Made by a program: the position numbers and the translations under genes. 64,000 bases of DNA from Lachnospiraceae bacterium. Lineage in GTDB: Bacteria; Bacillota; Clostridia; Lachnospirales; Lachnospiraceae. Of this stretch, positions 1 through 9,477 are shown in pieces. Position 1 is the stretch's first letter, and every line of letters starts with the position of its first letter. The notes below the pieces were generated by a model. That model was not told where the DNA came from and ran no database searches. It worked only from the letters and a program-made list of their open reading frames with translations. The stretch spans positions 62,001 through 126,000 of the forward strand of contig SVEF01000006.1 of NCBI GenBank assembly GCA_015057585.1, in the 5' to 3' direction.

Positions 1-570
1 CGCGAGTATTTCGTGAGAGAGGGTATTTCTTTGTATACAATGTGTCGTAATGAGAAGATGGTATGTTTAACACAGTCAGACACATCAGAGATTCTTATTC
101 AATATGATAATGAGGAAACAAGTATTCCCGTGAGAGAAGAAGTTTTGGAAAAGGTATATTCTCGGATAATTCGGCTACAATCCTTTTTTGCTGTTTTGCC
201 GATGAACGGGAGAAATCTGATTCTGATAGATACAGAGAGTGCGCAGGTACATAGGATATCGGTATATCCAGAGACAGAGGGAAATTATGGAAAAGCCAGA
301 GTGTTAGATTGTGTTGAGGATGAGGATAGGATTTATCTTCTTCCATGGGGAGCAGAAGATATTTATTCTGTTCACAAGAAAACCTTTGAGGTGCAAAAGG
401 AGATAGTTGCTTATGACAAGAAACAGTATTTTGCTAAAATAATCCAAAGATCATATGACAGGCAAAGGAAGGAACTCGGAGGAGAAAAAAAACCGCTACT
501 TTATGAAGATGGCAAGAAATGCTCATTGGAGGCCTTTTGCGCTTATGTAGAGCATCAGAGAAGAAGCTAA
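1..570 (+). CDS. C-terminal part of an unrecognised protein (partial)
   Basis: The frame is open to the left edge; the GTG at position 13 is only the first possible internal start, so the true N-terminus lies outside the window. I do not recognise a family. About 185 residues are visible. Short beta-strand-rich stretches alternate with motifs such as NLILIDTESAQVHRI and RIYLLPWGAEDIYSV, which resemble blades of a beta-propeller; this is only an impression of pattern. The tail is charged and helical. It ends 19 bases before a GT2 glycosyltransferase on the same strand, so it probably belongs to the same surface-glycan operon. No signal peptide or membrane segment is visible in this part. Confidence 0.6.
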   Translation, partial: REYFVREGISLYTMCRNEKMVCLTQSDTSEILIQYDNEETSIPVREEVLEKVYSRIIRLQSFFAVLPMNGRNLILIDTESAQVHRISVYPETEGNYGKARVLDCVEDEDRIYLLPWGAEDIYSVHKKTFEVQKEIVAYDKKQYFAKIIQRSYDRQRKELGGEKKPLLYEDGKKCSLEAFCAYVEHQRRS

Positions 571-589
571 AAAAGAACAGGAGAAAATT

Positions 590-1771
590 ATGCTGTCAAT
601 TGTGATTCCTGCATATAATGTGGAACGATATTTGAATAGATGTATGGAATCCGTGCTGTCACAGTCGTATCGGGATTTGGAGATTCTGTTGATTAACGAC
701 GGTTCGACGGATGGAACAGGTGCTCTTTGTGAAGAATTTGCAAAGAGGGACAGTCGGATTATTTATGTGGAAAAGCAGAATGAGGGACAGGCAGCTGCAA
801 GAAATATGGGAATCCGTATGGCAAGAGGCGAATACCTGACCTTTTTGGATGCAGATGACTGGATGGAGCAGGATTTTGCAAAATGTATGTTGGATGTAAT
901 CCAAGAGGCGGAGGAGGAGCTTGGCGAGTGTACAGTTGAAACAAGACCTGATGGGGAAAAGCCTTCCGTTATTGCAGTTTGTGATATCTGCTATGTAGAT
1001 GCAAAAACAGGGGAGGAAATCATATCTGAAATTCGTATGCCGGAAGGTGTGCTGTGGAAGGTAGACGAACATAAGGATTTAATTAATCGCACTCGTACTT
1101 TTTTGTGGGGAAAGGTATATCGAACGGAGAATGTGAGAAATTGTGGTGTAGAGCTTCCCGTTGGGGTAATAGAGGATTTCCCGGTTGTATCGATACTTAC
1201 AGCACAGGCAGAGGCAGTAGTGCGTGTGGCAAAGCCACTAATCAGTTACCTGCGAAACCGGAGGGGAAATTCTTCTTCCGATGCGGAAATGGTATGTCAA
1301 AAATATGGTGGTGGAATTCAGGTGTTATGTGAAAATTTTAAAAATGCAGACCTGTTTCAATCTTATGAAAAGGAATTGTACAAATTGGCATATAGTCAGG
1401 CAAGGTTTTCTTTGATGACGGTAAAGCGGATGATAATGGAGAAGCAGGCAACTATGGAACAGTATAAAAACTACGAAATAATTATGAAAAAAATTTTACA
1501 TGAAATATGGCCCCAAAAAACACCTCCAATTGGCGTGCGCATAGGATATAATTCGGAGGAAATCAAAGGGCGGTGGAGAATAGAGAATGCTTTGAAACTT
1601 GTAGTGGTGTCCGAAGAACAACTGGTTGATATAGGAATGTGTCCGGAACAAAAGGTAGATATTATTTTTCGGCCAGAACGGATAAAAACGGAGCATATCA
1701 GAGAAGATGAGAAATTATCTGAGGAGGCAGCGTGTTGGGCGCTGGCAGACGAAATACTATTTTCGCTGTAG
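590..1771 (+). CDS. Family 2 glycosyltransferase
   Basis: A GT-A fold transferase expected to move a sugar from a nucleotide donor onto a growing surface glycan at the cytoplasmic face. The N-terminus reads MLSIVIPAYNVERYLNRCM, followed by LINDGSTDGT and, near residue 88, the DADD metal/donor-binding motif, all typical of GT2. The N-terminal catalytic domain covers about 220 residues. The remaining ~170 residues are not a recognisable second catalytic domain and show no clear membrane segments. The start follows an AGGAG ribosome site (AGGAGAAAATT then ATG). Its 3' end lies 23 bases before the next gene's start at 1795. Donor and acceptor cannot be read from the sequence. Confidence 0.9.
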   Translation: MLSIVIPAYNVERYLNRCMESVLSQSYRDLEILLINDGSTDGTGALCEEFAKRDSRIIYVEKQNEGQAAARNMGIRMARGEYLTFLDADDWMEQDFAKCMLDVIQEAEEELGECTVETRPDGEKPSVIAVCDICYVDAKTGEEIISEIRMPEGVLWKVDEHKDLINRTRTFLWGKVYRTENVRNCGVELPVGVIEDFPVVSILTAQAEAVVRVAKPLISYLRNRRGNSSSDAEMVCQKYGGGIQVLCENFKNADLFQSYEKELYKLAYSQARFSLMTVKRMIMEKQATMEQYKNYEIIMKKILHEIWPQKTPPIGVRIGYNSEEIKGRWRIENALKLVVVSEEQLVDIGMCPEQKVDIIFRPERIKTEHIREDEKLSEEAACWALADEILFSL

Positions 1772-1794
1772 AAAAAGATCAGGGAGGCAATTTT

Positions 1795-4700
1795 ATGAGC
1801 AGATTAAACAATAGTACGAAACAAAAAGAGTTTCTTGCACAGAGTTATCAAGATGCGGGGGAGGATTTTCGATATTCTTTAACCGGAAAGAAGAAAGTGT
1901 TTTGGGATTGGGTGATTATTAGTGCCTCGAACGAGAGACAAGCACAGTCTTATCGTGTACAAATTGAAAAGAGAAAACGAGAAGGTCGTTTGCCTGAAAA
2001 TACACGGTATGAAGTAATTCCGGATACAGAGGGAAGGAGAATTGGATCCGGTGGTTCTACATTGAACATTATTCGATTTATAAGACAAGAAATAGGTCAA
2101 GATGCATTGGAAAAGCAACGCATTGCCGTTCTGCATTCCGGAGGAGATGCGAAGAGAATTCCGCAGTATTCCGCTTGTGGTAAATTATTTGCTCCGGTTC
2201 CAAAAACTTACGAAGACGGACGAACAGCTACGGTATTCGATGAATTAATGATAACAATTGCCGGGGTTCCGGAAAGAATGAGTTCCGGAATGCTGATTTT
2301 GCCGGGAGACACTTCTATTTTGTTCAATCCTCTACAATTAGATTTGCATTCTTATGATGCAGTGGGCCTTTCGATGAAAGCAGATGTGCAGGAAGGAAAG
2401 GAACATGGTGTTTTTTTGGTTAGAGAACAAGGTCGGGTGGCCAGATTTTTACATAAGAGGTCTGTGCAGGAACTGCGTGAGCAAGGAGCTGTTAATCAGG
2501 AAAATCAGGTTGACATTGATACCGGGTGCATCTGGCTTGGGAAAAAGGCAATCAACGCTTTGGGAAATTTGTCTGCGCAAGAAGATGGAAAGCTTTGTCT
2601 GAATTTTTATTCGGATTTTTTGATGCCGATGGCTTCGGAAACAACGTTGGAAGAATATTTGGAAGAACCAGCGGAAATGGGAGTTGTTACAGAACAATTG
2701 ACAGATTTCAGAAAAGCACTTTGGGAAGTTTTAAGTAAATTAGAACTTCATTTGATGCGTCTGATGCCGGCAAAATATATTCATTTTGGCTCTTCGGAGG
2801 AGTTTTTTGATATCGCAGTTAAAGATATAGAAGAATATCAGTTTCTGGGGTGGAAAAAGCAGAACGGATGTAACGATTTAGGAGAAATTTTATGCGGAGG
2901 GCATAATTCGTATATTAAAACGGACAGTGACATTGCCTCAGAAAGTTATATTGAAAACAGTATTTTGCTTGATAATGTAAAAGTACATAGAAATGTTATT
3001 TTGTGTGGAGTGCAGTTGGAGAATACGGAAGTTCCGGAAAATATTTTGATGCATAGTTTGCGCTTACAAAACGGGAAGTATGTTTGTCGTATCTGTGCTA
3101 TTTCAGATAATCCTAAAAATTCTGCAGATGGAGAATTTCTTGGAACGACGTTACGTCAGATGATTAAGAAAAATGGTTTGCAGGAGACAAAAGTATGGGA
3201 AGGAAATTCCAGGTCTATTTGGGAAGCTAAATTGTTTGCGGAGGCAGATACTCTTGCCGAGGCACAGGAAAATGCATTTATTTTGTATCGTTTGGCGCAA
3301 GGGGAAGCATCAGAAAAAGATATAAGCACTTGGATTTCCAAGGATAGATACAGTTTAAAAGAAAGTTATCAGAATGCGGATATTGAGGCAGAATTGGATT
3401 GGCAGGAAAAAATACGAAGCAAGGTTCGTTTGGAGAACTTTTTAGATGGAATTCGTAGGGGGGGTGAGCAAAAGGAGATACTCTCTGCCCTTGGCTGTAT
3501 GACGAAGGAGGAATATATGACGCTATGGGAAAAGGCACAGCAATTTGAGTTTCCTACGAATATGCGTTTGGCATTGGCGTTGTCTGATTATCGAAGAATG
3601 TATGCTCTGGAAAATGGCTGGGAGGATATACCATCTGCCGGTTTTTATGAAGATGCGGCTTATGCAATGTTAAGTGATTGCATAGAAAGAGCCACAAGAA
3701 AACACTATAAGGTGCCAGAAAATTGGCATTTTGCAAAAGAAAAGGCAGAGATTAAACTACCGGTTCGGGTGAACTTTTGCGGAAGTCCGTCCGATGCGGC
3801 ACCATATTGTTTGGAGCATGGCGGAACAATGTTTACCGGAACGATTCTTTTAAAGGGAGAGTATCCAATTTTTGCTGTTGCAGAACGATTGGAAGAGTCT
3901 TGCATTATTTTGGAAAGCATCGATTTAAAGCAAAGGGTAAAATATACTTCTTTGTCAGATGTGGTAAATTGCGGAGATTTAAATGATGGCTTTGCTCTTT
4001 ATAAGGCAGTGTTTCAGGCAATGGGACTGGTTGATGCAAAAGAAACGATATCTATGACAGAATTTTGTAATCGTATTGGTGGTGGTCTCTCTTTGACTAC
4101 TTCTGTTCAGGTGCCGAAGGGTTCCGGTTTGGGAACCAGCAGTCTTGTTATTGCTGCTTGCATTAAGGCGTGTGCAGAGCTATTTGGTGAAAAGGCAGAC
4201 CCGGATTATATCTATGCACATACGTTTCTAACCGAACAATTGATGACAACCGGTGGGGGTTGGCAGGATCAGGTGGCAGGATACACAAAGGGGCTTAAGC
4301 TTATCAAGTCCAGACCGGGGGAATATCAACAAATTGAGATAGAACCGGTTTGTATGAGTGAAGAAACAGCAAAAGAATTACAGGAGAGGTTTGTTCTTGT
4401 TTTTTCGGGACAACGACGTTTGGCCAGAAATGTATTACGCGAGGAATTGAACCAGTGTATTCGTAATGATAAACGTGTAATGCAGGCAATGGAACGAATT
4501 CGTAATATATGCGTATTGATGAAGTTTGAAATGGAGCGTGGCAATATTACGGCGTTTGCAAACTATATGACAGAGCAGTTCGAATTGGTGAAAACGATTG
4601 ACAAGGGCGCATCTAATACATGCATTGAGTATATTTTTGATGCATGTGAAGATTTGATTGACGGAAAATCCATTTGTGGTGCCGGTGGGGGAGGATTTCT

Positions 4701-4806
4701 TCAGGTTGTGTTAAAGAAAGGGGTTACGAAAAAGCAATTGAAACAAAGAATTCAGTCCGTATTTATGGATTGTGGTGTAGAGGTTTGGGATACTACCTTA
4801 ATCTGA
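1795..4806 (+). CDS. FKP-like bifunctional sugar kinase / sugar-1-phosphate guanylyltransferase
   Basis: Resembles Bacteroides Fkp, which phosphorylates L-fucose at C1 and then makes GDP-L-fucose; Fkp-type enzymes also accept D-arabinose. The N-terminal half has the pyrophosphorylase signature (GSGGSTLN near residue 82, then HSGGDAKRIPQYSACGK). The C-terminal half is a GHMP kinase: VRVNFCGSPSDAAP near 660, the ATP loop PKGSGLGTSS near 775, TGGGWQDQ, and the C-terminal GAGGGGFLQ. Length is 1003 residues, close to the family's ~950. I chose the ATG at 1795 because AGGGAGG sits eight bases upstream; a longer frame starts at 1732 inside the previous gene. It is followed after 19 bases by a KpsF-type isomerase, which raises the possibility of a D-arabinose rather than a fucose pathway. 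The true substrate is uncertain. Confidence 0.85.
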   Translation: MSRLNNSTKQKEFLAQSYQDAGEDFRYSLTGKKKVFWDWVIISASNERQAQSYRVQIEKRKREGRLPENTRYEVIPDTEGRRIGSGGSTLNIIRFIRQEIGQDALEKQRIAVLHSGGDAKRIPQYSACGKLFAPVPKTYEDGRTATVFDELMITIAGVPERMSSGMLILPGDTSILFNPLQLDLHSYDAVGLSMKADVQEGKEHGVFLVREQGRVARFLHKRSVQELREQGAVNQENQVDIDTGCIWLGKKAINALGNLSAQEDGKLCLNFYSDFLMPMASETTLEEYLEEPAEMGVVTEQLTDFRKALWEVLSKLELHLMRLMPAKYIHFGSSEEFFDIAVKDIEEYQFLGWKKQNGCNDLGEILCGGHNSYIKTDSDIASESYIENSILLDNVKVHRNVILCGVQLENTEVPENILMHSLRLQNGKYVCRICAISDNPKNSADGEFLGTTLRQMIKKNGLQETKVWEGNSRSIWEAKLFAEADTLAEAQENAFILYRLAQGEASEKDISTWISKDRYSLKESYQNADIEAELDWQEKIRSKVRLENFLDGIRRGGEQKEILSALGCMTKEEYMTLWEKAQQFEFPTNMRLALALSDYRRMYALENGWEDIPSAGFYEDAAYAMLSDCIERATRKHYKVPENWHFAKEKAEIKLPVRVNFCGSPSDAAPYCLEHGGTMFTGTILLKGEYPIFAVAERLEESCIILESIDLKQRVKYTSLSDVVNCGDLNDGFALYKAVFQAMGLVDAKETISMTEFCNRIGGGLSLTTSVQVPKGSGLGTSSLVIAACIKACAELFGEKADPDYIYAHTFLTEQLMTTGGGWQDQVAGYTKGLKLIKSRPGEYQQIEIEPVCMSEETAKELQERFVLVFSGQRRLARNVLREELNQCIRNDKRVMQAMERIRNICVLMKFEMERGNITAFANYMTEQFELVKTIDKGASNTCIEYIFDACEDLIDGKSICGAGGGGFLQVVLKKGVTKKQLKQRIQSVFMDCGVEVWDTTLI

Positions 4807-4825
4807 CGAGAAGGGGAATAAGAAT

Positions 4826-5764
4826 ATGGATATATTAGCCATTGGAAAAGAAGTGATACATAAAGAAACGGAGGCAATGAGACTTGTTTTTGAACAATTG
4901 GATGAGACATTTGTAAAGATTGTTCAGGAAGTACTTCATTGTACCGGCAAGGTGATTTGGATTGGAATGGGGAAAAGCGGCCACGTTGCAAAAAAGTGTG
5001 CCGCTACTATGTCGAGCCTCGGGATTTCTTCGATTGCGTTACATCCGGCAGAGTGTATGCATGGCGATTTGGGGATGATTCAGGAAAAAGATCTGGTTAT
5101 TGCTCTCAGTTACAGTGGAGAGAGCGGGGAGATTATAGCACTTTTGCCTTATGTCCGCATGAGAGGAGTTAAGGTAATTGGTTTTACATGTAATGCTCAG
5201 TCTACGATGGCAAAAAGGTGTACGTTGGTACAGAGCTTTGATGGAATAGAGGAAGCTTGTCATTTGGGGTTAGCACCGACGTCCAGCACAACAATAATGA
5301 TGGCTTACGGAGACGCAATTTCAGTTGCGGCGTCAAGGATGATAGGGTTTGATAAAAACGATTTTGCCAAGTTCCATCCGTCCGGCGCGTTGGGAAGAAG
5401 GCTTACGCTTAGAACGGTGGATGTGATGGTGCCGATGACTCGTACAGCTGTATTGCCGGAAGGGGCAATAATGTCTCAGGCTGTTTTTTGCTTTTTAGAA
5501 TTAAAGCAGAATATGATTCCTGTTCTTACAGAAGAAAATCATTTGGTAGGAGTTCTGAAACGTGAAACTTTAGAAAAGTTACTTTTAGAAGGAACTACGG
5601 CGGACAGTGTGATAGAAAACAGTTTACTGGACCGATTTCCTGTTTATGTAGATGCGGATACTATGGCATATGAAGCAGAACAGACTATGTTGGAGGCAGG
5701 GGTTTCAGAAGCGTTGGTTTTGCGAGAAGGAAAAGTAGTAGGACTTATCGTGAAAAATGTATAA
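4826..5764 (+). CDS. KpsF/GutQ/KdsD-type SIS-CBS sugar-phosphate isomerase
   Basis: The family interconverts D-ribulose 5-phosphate and D-arabinose 5-phosphate. Residues 1-200 are a SIS domain with the family's hallmark strings: GMGKSGHVAKK near 48, HPAECMHGDLGMI near 73, SYSGESGEI near 95, PTSSTT, and FHPSGALGRRL near 188. Residues ~205-312 look like two CBS modules (VMVP then the C-terminal repeat). In Gram-negative bacteria this enzyme feeds Kdo synthesis, but no Kdo genes are expected in a Firmicute. Here it directly follows the FKP-like gene, suggesting that arabinose 5-phosphate or a related sugar feeds a nucleotide-activated sugar. Exact substrate is inferred, not shown. Confidence 0.85.
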   Translation: MDILAIGKEVIHKETEAMRLVFEQLDETFVKIVQEVLHCTGKVIWIGMGKSGHVAKKCAATMSSLGISSIALHPAECMHGDLGMIQEKDLVIALSYSGESGEIIALLPYVRMRGVKVIGFTCNAQSTMAKRCTLVQSFDGIEEACHLGLAPTSSTTIMMAYGDAISVAASRMIGFDKNDFAKFHPSGALGRRLTLRTVDVMVPMTRTAVLPEGAIMSQAVFCFLELKQNMIPVLTEENHLVGVLKRETLEKLLLEGTTADSVIENSLLDRFPVYVDADTMAYEAEQTMLEAGVSEALVLREGKVVGLIVKNV

Positions 5765-5816
5765 CTTTATTTCGTGGAGGAAATTGTAGAATACAAAGGG
5801 AAGGAAGTACAGAGTT

Positions 5817-7172
5817 ATGGACAAAATTTTATTGGCAACGTCCCTTGCTCCTGTCGGATTGGAAAATCAGAAGGCTGCAGTTCAATCATGGATTGATTGT
5901 GGGTTTGAAGTGATTTCATGTAATATTCAGGAAGAAATCGATATTTTAGAAAATGAATTTCCGATGATAGAGTTTGTAGAAATGAAGCGGGACGGACGTA
6001 ATATCGGAGGAAAGCCGTGTCCTTATATTTACGATATATTAAATGTATTGAAGCAAAGAGAAAGAGGTGTGACCGGCATCATTAATTCGGACATTCATCT
6101 CCGTAATTTTACAAAAGAGATGCAGGATGATGTTGTGCGTCTGGCGCAAGATAATGTGGTATTTTTGCATCGTCAGGAAATTTCGTCCTTAGACGCACCA
6201 ATTGAGAGTGGATTTTATACCTTCATATTAGGCGTGGATGTTTTTTTTCTACATGATAAAAACATAGACAAGTATGTGGACATAGGAATGATTATCGGTC
6301 AGTCTATGTGGGATTATTGGTTTTTGATTGCCGCTAAAGAAAATGGGATTGCGATTAAGGAATTAGTTAATCCGGTAGCTTTTCATGTCAGCCACCCAAT
6401 TAAATGGAATCATGAAGCATCTGAATTGCTTTGCGATGCAATGGCAAAGCAGTTTTATCCAAAACTTAAGACAGGTGGAAACCGACAGTTTATGTGGAAA
6501 AAATATTTAGAGCTGATTTCTGATGACGATATCTTTTATTGTCATACGCGGAAAAACATAAACAGCAATGATTTTGAAGTCAGCATACCATATGCGGAAG
6601 ATATGATATACTTGAGTCCGGTTTATAAAGAGATGGTGTGTTGGACAATGGAGACTTATCAATTACATGAAGTGACTTTGTCTGCGTATTACTGGATGGA
6701 GAAAACCACCGGATACTTGTCCACAAAAAATGGAAGAGAGCAGGAATTACAGGAATACCGCAAAAAATTGCAACCGATTCGGTTTGTACGTAGAAACAGT
6801 GAAGAGGCAAAAGGAAAAATGGCAGAGCTTGGCCTTTGTACACAGGCATGGTATATAGAAAATGACCGAAGAAAGATTTTGGAACAGAATAAGGTGAGTG
6901 GCAGGGTTGTAGTGTTTCCTGCCGGAAATTTGGGAGAACTTTGGGTAAACGATTACCATTCTTTAGTAGAGATTGTGGCTTTGGTGGATAATTCGTTGCC
7001 GAAGGGACCTTTTTGCGGTAAAGAGGTCTTATCGCCAGCGTTTTTAGAAGAAAAGGAAAAATATGACCAGATTATTGTTATTACGACACGCTTTGAACAA
7101 GAAATTTATGAACAAGCATTGCAATATTGTGAGCCAGAGAAAATTATTTGCTGGAGGGAAATTCCGCAGTGA
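5817..7172 (+). CDS. Glycosyltransferase-like protein with C-terminal Rossmann-like domain (function unknown)
   Basis: A 451-residue protein that I cannot assign to a named family. The N-terminal ~230 residues have a GT-A-like feel: DKILLATSLAPVGLENQKAAV, then GIINSDIHLR near residue 90 (a possible metal-binding DxH) and later WDYWFLIAAKE. The last ~90 residues begin VVVFPAGNLGELW and run through VALVDNS and YDQIIVITTRF to IICWREI, the pattern of a small Rossmann-like domain that also ends the two following proteins. There is no signal peptide or membrane helix, so it should be cytosolic. Position inside a glycan operon supports a role in making or decorating a surface polymer. Confidence 0.65.
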   Translation: MDKILLATSLAPVGLENQKAAVQSWIDCGFEVISCNIQEEIDILENEFPMIEFVEMKRDGRNIGGKPCPYIYDILNVLKQRERGVTGIINSDIHLRNFTKEMQDDVVRLAQDNVVFLHRQEISSLDAPIESGFYTFILGVDVFFLHDKNIDKYVDIGMIIGQSMWDYWFLIAAKENGIAIKELVNPVAFHVSHPIKWNHEASELLCDAMAKQFYPKLKTGGNRQFMWKKYLELISDDDIFYCHTRKNINSNDFEVSIPYAEDMIYLSPVYKEMVCWTMETYQLHEVTLSAYYWMEKTTGYLSTKNGREQELQEYRKKLQPIRFVRRNSEEAKGKMAELGLCTQAWYIENDRRKILEQNKVSGRVVVFPAGNLGELWVNDYHSLVEIVALVDNSLPKGPFCGKEVLSPAFLEEKEKYDQIIVITTRFEQEIYEQALQYCEPEKIICWREIPQ

Positions 7173-7234
7173 TATTTGAGAAAGAAGATTAGTGAAAGAG
7201 AACAAAATCATATTGCAATAGAGAGGAGACTGAA

Positions 7235-9466
7235 ATGATGGATGGCAGATGGGATATTGATGACGAACTGAATGAATTGATGATACAGTTTCGTATCAAT
7301 CGGCATAATCCTGCGTTTCAACATTATTTGCAAGCAAAAAAACTATTCCGACAAATTTATGAAAAGTTTCAGATAACTGGTGAAGAGATAGTACTTGTAT
7401 CGGAGCGAGCAGAGGATGTTGTTTTTTTCACTGAAACGCTGAAAAGAAAACCGGTTCATTTACAAATAACGATTGCTGAAACGGTTTCACAAATAAAAGA
7501 TATTACGAAGGAAACGACGACATACTTGGTTTGTTCTTTTGATTATCGTGGGGAATTGACAGCAAGACTCAAGGATGCCGGTCGCAGAGTGATTGATTTA
7601 TATGATTGCTTTGAGGAGGAAAATTTGGTTTTCGAGAGGGACTATTTCAAAGTATTTCCGGGAGGATATTATAAGGAGAACGAAAATATTCCGTCAAACG
7701 ATTATTTGAATTTTGATTTGAATGCTGCGTTTTTTTGGCATCGAAGAAGATATGAGGCGGCAGAGGGCGAGAGTAAAAAAATTTTGTTGGAAAAAATGAT
7801 TTTTGACTGTGCGTATGCCCGTGATTTTGTTACCTTGGAAGAGTGCACAGAATGGTATTTGCAGGACTATCAGGAAACCTCTATGGAGTATGTGTGTTTT
7901 TTTAGAGAAGTACAGGAACTGCTTAGGCGCATTGGTGCGGAACTTGAGAAGCGGCAACAGAAGCATTGCATTGTATATTGGCTGGATCAGGTGGAGCATC
8001 AGAATGAAGAGTTTATGCCTTTTTTAAAACAAATGGATGAGAAGACACTAAATTTTGAACGGATGTATACGGTAACACCGTATACAAAACCGACGATTAA
8101 AGTGTTGTTTTCAAAGAATAGAGTGATTGAAGAAGAGGCATTTCGGCAAAAAACAGTTGGGATTGAAAACAGTGGTTTATTTAGAGGCCTTCAGGAAAGA
8201 GGATATAAGTTTAAGTACTATGGCTATTTCTATGATTGTTTTGAAGAGCCGTTTGCGGATCGAAGCAACGTTATTACCAGGTATACGCCGGTATCTAATC
8301 TTTTTTGGAATGCACTTAGAGACTTGATTCTGTGTGGGGGTAAGGAAAAATGTTTTTTTGTTCTTCATGAATTGTCACAGACGCATAGTCCTTGCTTTTC
8401 ATTTGGTGTGCGGGGGAAAAATTATCACTGTATCACAGACAAAGGACTACAGGAAACGTCTGTGGACCAGCGAAAAGAAAGCGGGGAGTACGTAGATCGT
8501 TTGTTGAAATGGTATTTTGAGTTGCTTCCGAAAAATTACTATCATATTTTTATGAGTGACCATGGATATAGTATGGTAGAGAGGTTTCATGTTATTTTTA
8601 AAGTTTTTCAGGAAGAAATTATTCCCCGAAAAATATCTTCCGTGCTCAGCTATTATGATTTTGACAGGATGATTTATTCTATTTTGGATGAGCAGGGAGA
8701 AGGGGTTGAAGATCTCAGCACGGGCAGCGCCTTTGTAGAAGATGTAGATGTGTATAATAAAGATTTTATACTTAAGTATATAAAGGAAAAACGCATTAGG
8801 CAGGAATTATTGAGCTACAAGGGAATTATTACGGAAAAGGATATGCTATTATGCTATCGAGGTGGATTTGAAAGATACCATTTGTTAAGCGAGGGAGAGC
8901 AGAGTGCAGAGAAAACAGAAAAACGAAAACGGGAGCTGAGGGCACATTTGGATCTTCGTTGGTTAGATATTGAAAATGAGGAATTGTTTCAGTATTCTAA
9001 AATTTATGCAAAGGTAGTTTTTGAAAAATATTATAAGCCTAATAAAATCCGAGAAGTGATTCGTAACACATTACAACAGTTTTCTCAAAAAGGAAAGGTT
9101 GCCATTCGTGGTGGTGGTTATCATACACTATGGCTTTTGAATTCTTTAGGTGAAGGAGAGCGAAAAAAAATTTATTGTATTATTGATAAAAACAAAAATT
9201 GTGATGTGGCGCCTGACATACCGGTAGTTATACCGGAAGAACTATCGGAACAGGATGTAGATGCGGTAATTTTGTCATCTTGGGTGCACCGTAAAGAGTA
9301 TAGAATTGAAATGCAGCAATTGTGCTCGCAGAAAACGGAAATTGTAGATTTGTATGATCAGTTTGAAGCTGCCGGAATCGTTTGTGAGGATGAATTTTTT
9401 AAAGAAGAGGATGTGTGGCAGTGGGCGATGCAGCAGGTAGAGAAGCTTTCGCAGAGAAAGGAATGA
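7235..9466 (+). CDS. Alkaline-phosphatase/sulfatase-superfamily protein with flanking Rossmann-like domains, copy 1
   Basis: 743 residues, cytosolic by appearance (no signal peptide or membrane helix). The middle resembles the sulfatase / phosphoethanolamine-transferase fold: a first metal Asp in IVYWLDQVEH (~248), a candidate Thr nucleophile in TPYTKPTIKVLFS (~281-290), FFVLHELSQTHSP (~373), and the metal pair in MSDHGYSM (~440). An N-terminal region (~48-150, ending VIDLYDCFEEEN) and a C-terminal region (~620-735, ending IVDLYDQFEAAG) look related to each other, suggesting an internally duplicated Rossmann-like domain bracketing the catalytic core. It is followed after 11 bases by a full-length paralogue. 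Reaction unknown: transfer or removal of a phosphate- or sulfate-linked group on a glycan precursor is plausible. Confidence 0.7.
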   Translation: MMDGRWDIDDELNELMIQFRINRHNPAFQHYLQAKKLFRQIYEKFQITGEEIVLVSERAEDVVFFTETLKRKPVHLQITIAETVSQIKDITKETTTYLVCSFDYRGELTARLKDAGRRVIDLYDCFEEENLVFERDYFKVFPGGYYKENENIPSNDYLNFDLNAAFFWHRRRYEAAEGESKKILLEKMIFDCAYARDFVTLEECTEWYLQDYQETSMEYVCFFREVQELLRRIGAELEKRQQKHCIVYWLDQVEHQNEEFMPFLKQMDEKTLNFERMYTVTPYTKPTIKVLFSKNRVIEEEAFRQKTVGIENSGLFRGLQERGYKFKYYGYFYDCFEEPFADRSNVITRYTPVSNLFWNALRDLILCGGKEKCFFVLHELSQTHSPCFSFGVRGKNYHCITDKGLQETSVDQRKESGEYVDRLLKWYFELLPKNYYHIFMSDHGYSMVERFHVIFKVFQEEIIPRKISSVLSYYDFDRMIYSILDEQGEGVEDLSTGSAFVEDVDVYNKDFILKYIKEKRIRQELLSYKGIITEKDMLLCYRGGFERYHLLSEGEQSAEKTEKRKRELRAHLDLRWLDIENEELFQYSKIYAKVVFEKYYKPNKIREVIRNTLQQFSQKGKVAIRGGGYHTLWLLNSLGEGERKKIYCIIDKNKNCDVAPDIPVVIPEELSEQDVDAVILSSWVHRKEYRIEMQQLCSQKTEIVDLYDQFEAAGIVCEDEFFKEEDVWQWAMQQVEKLSQRKE

Positions 9467-9477
9467 GGGGGGGATTG

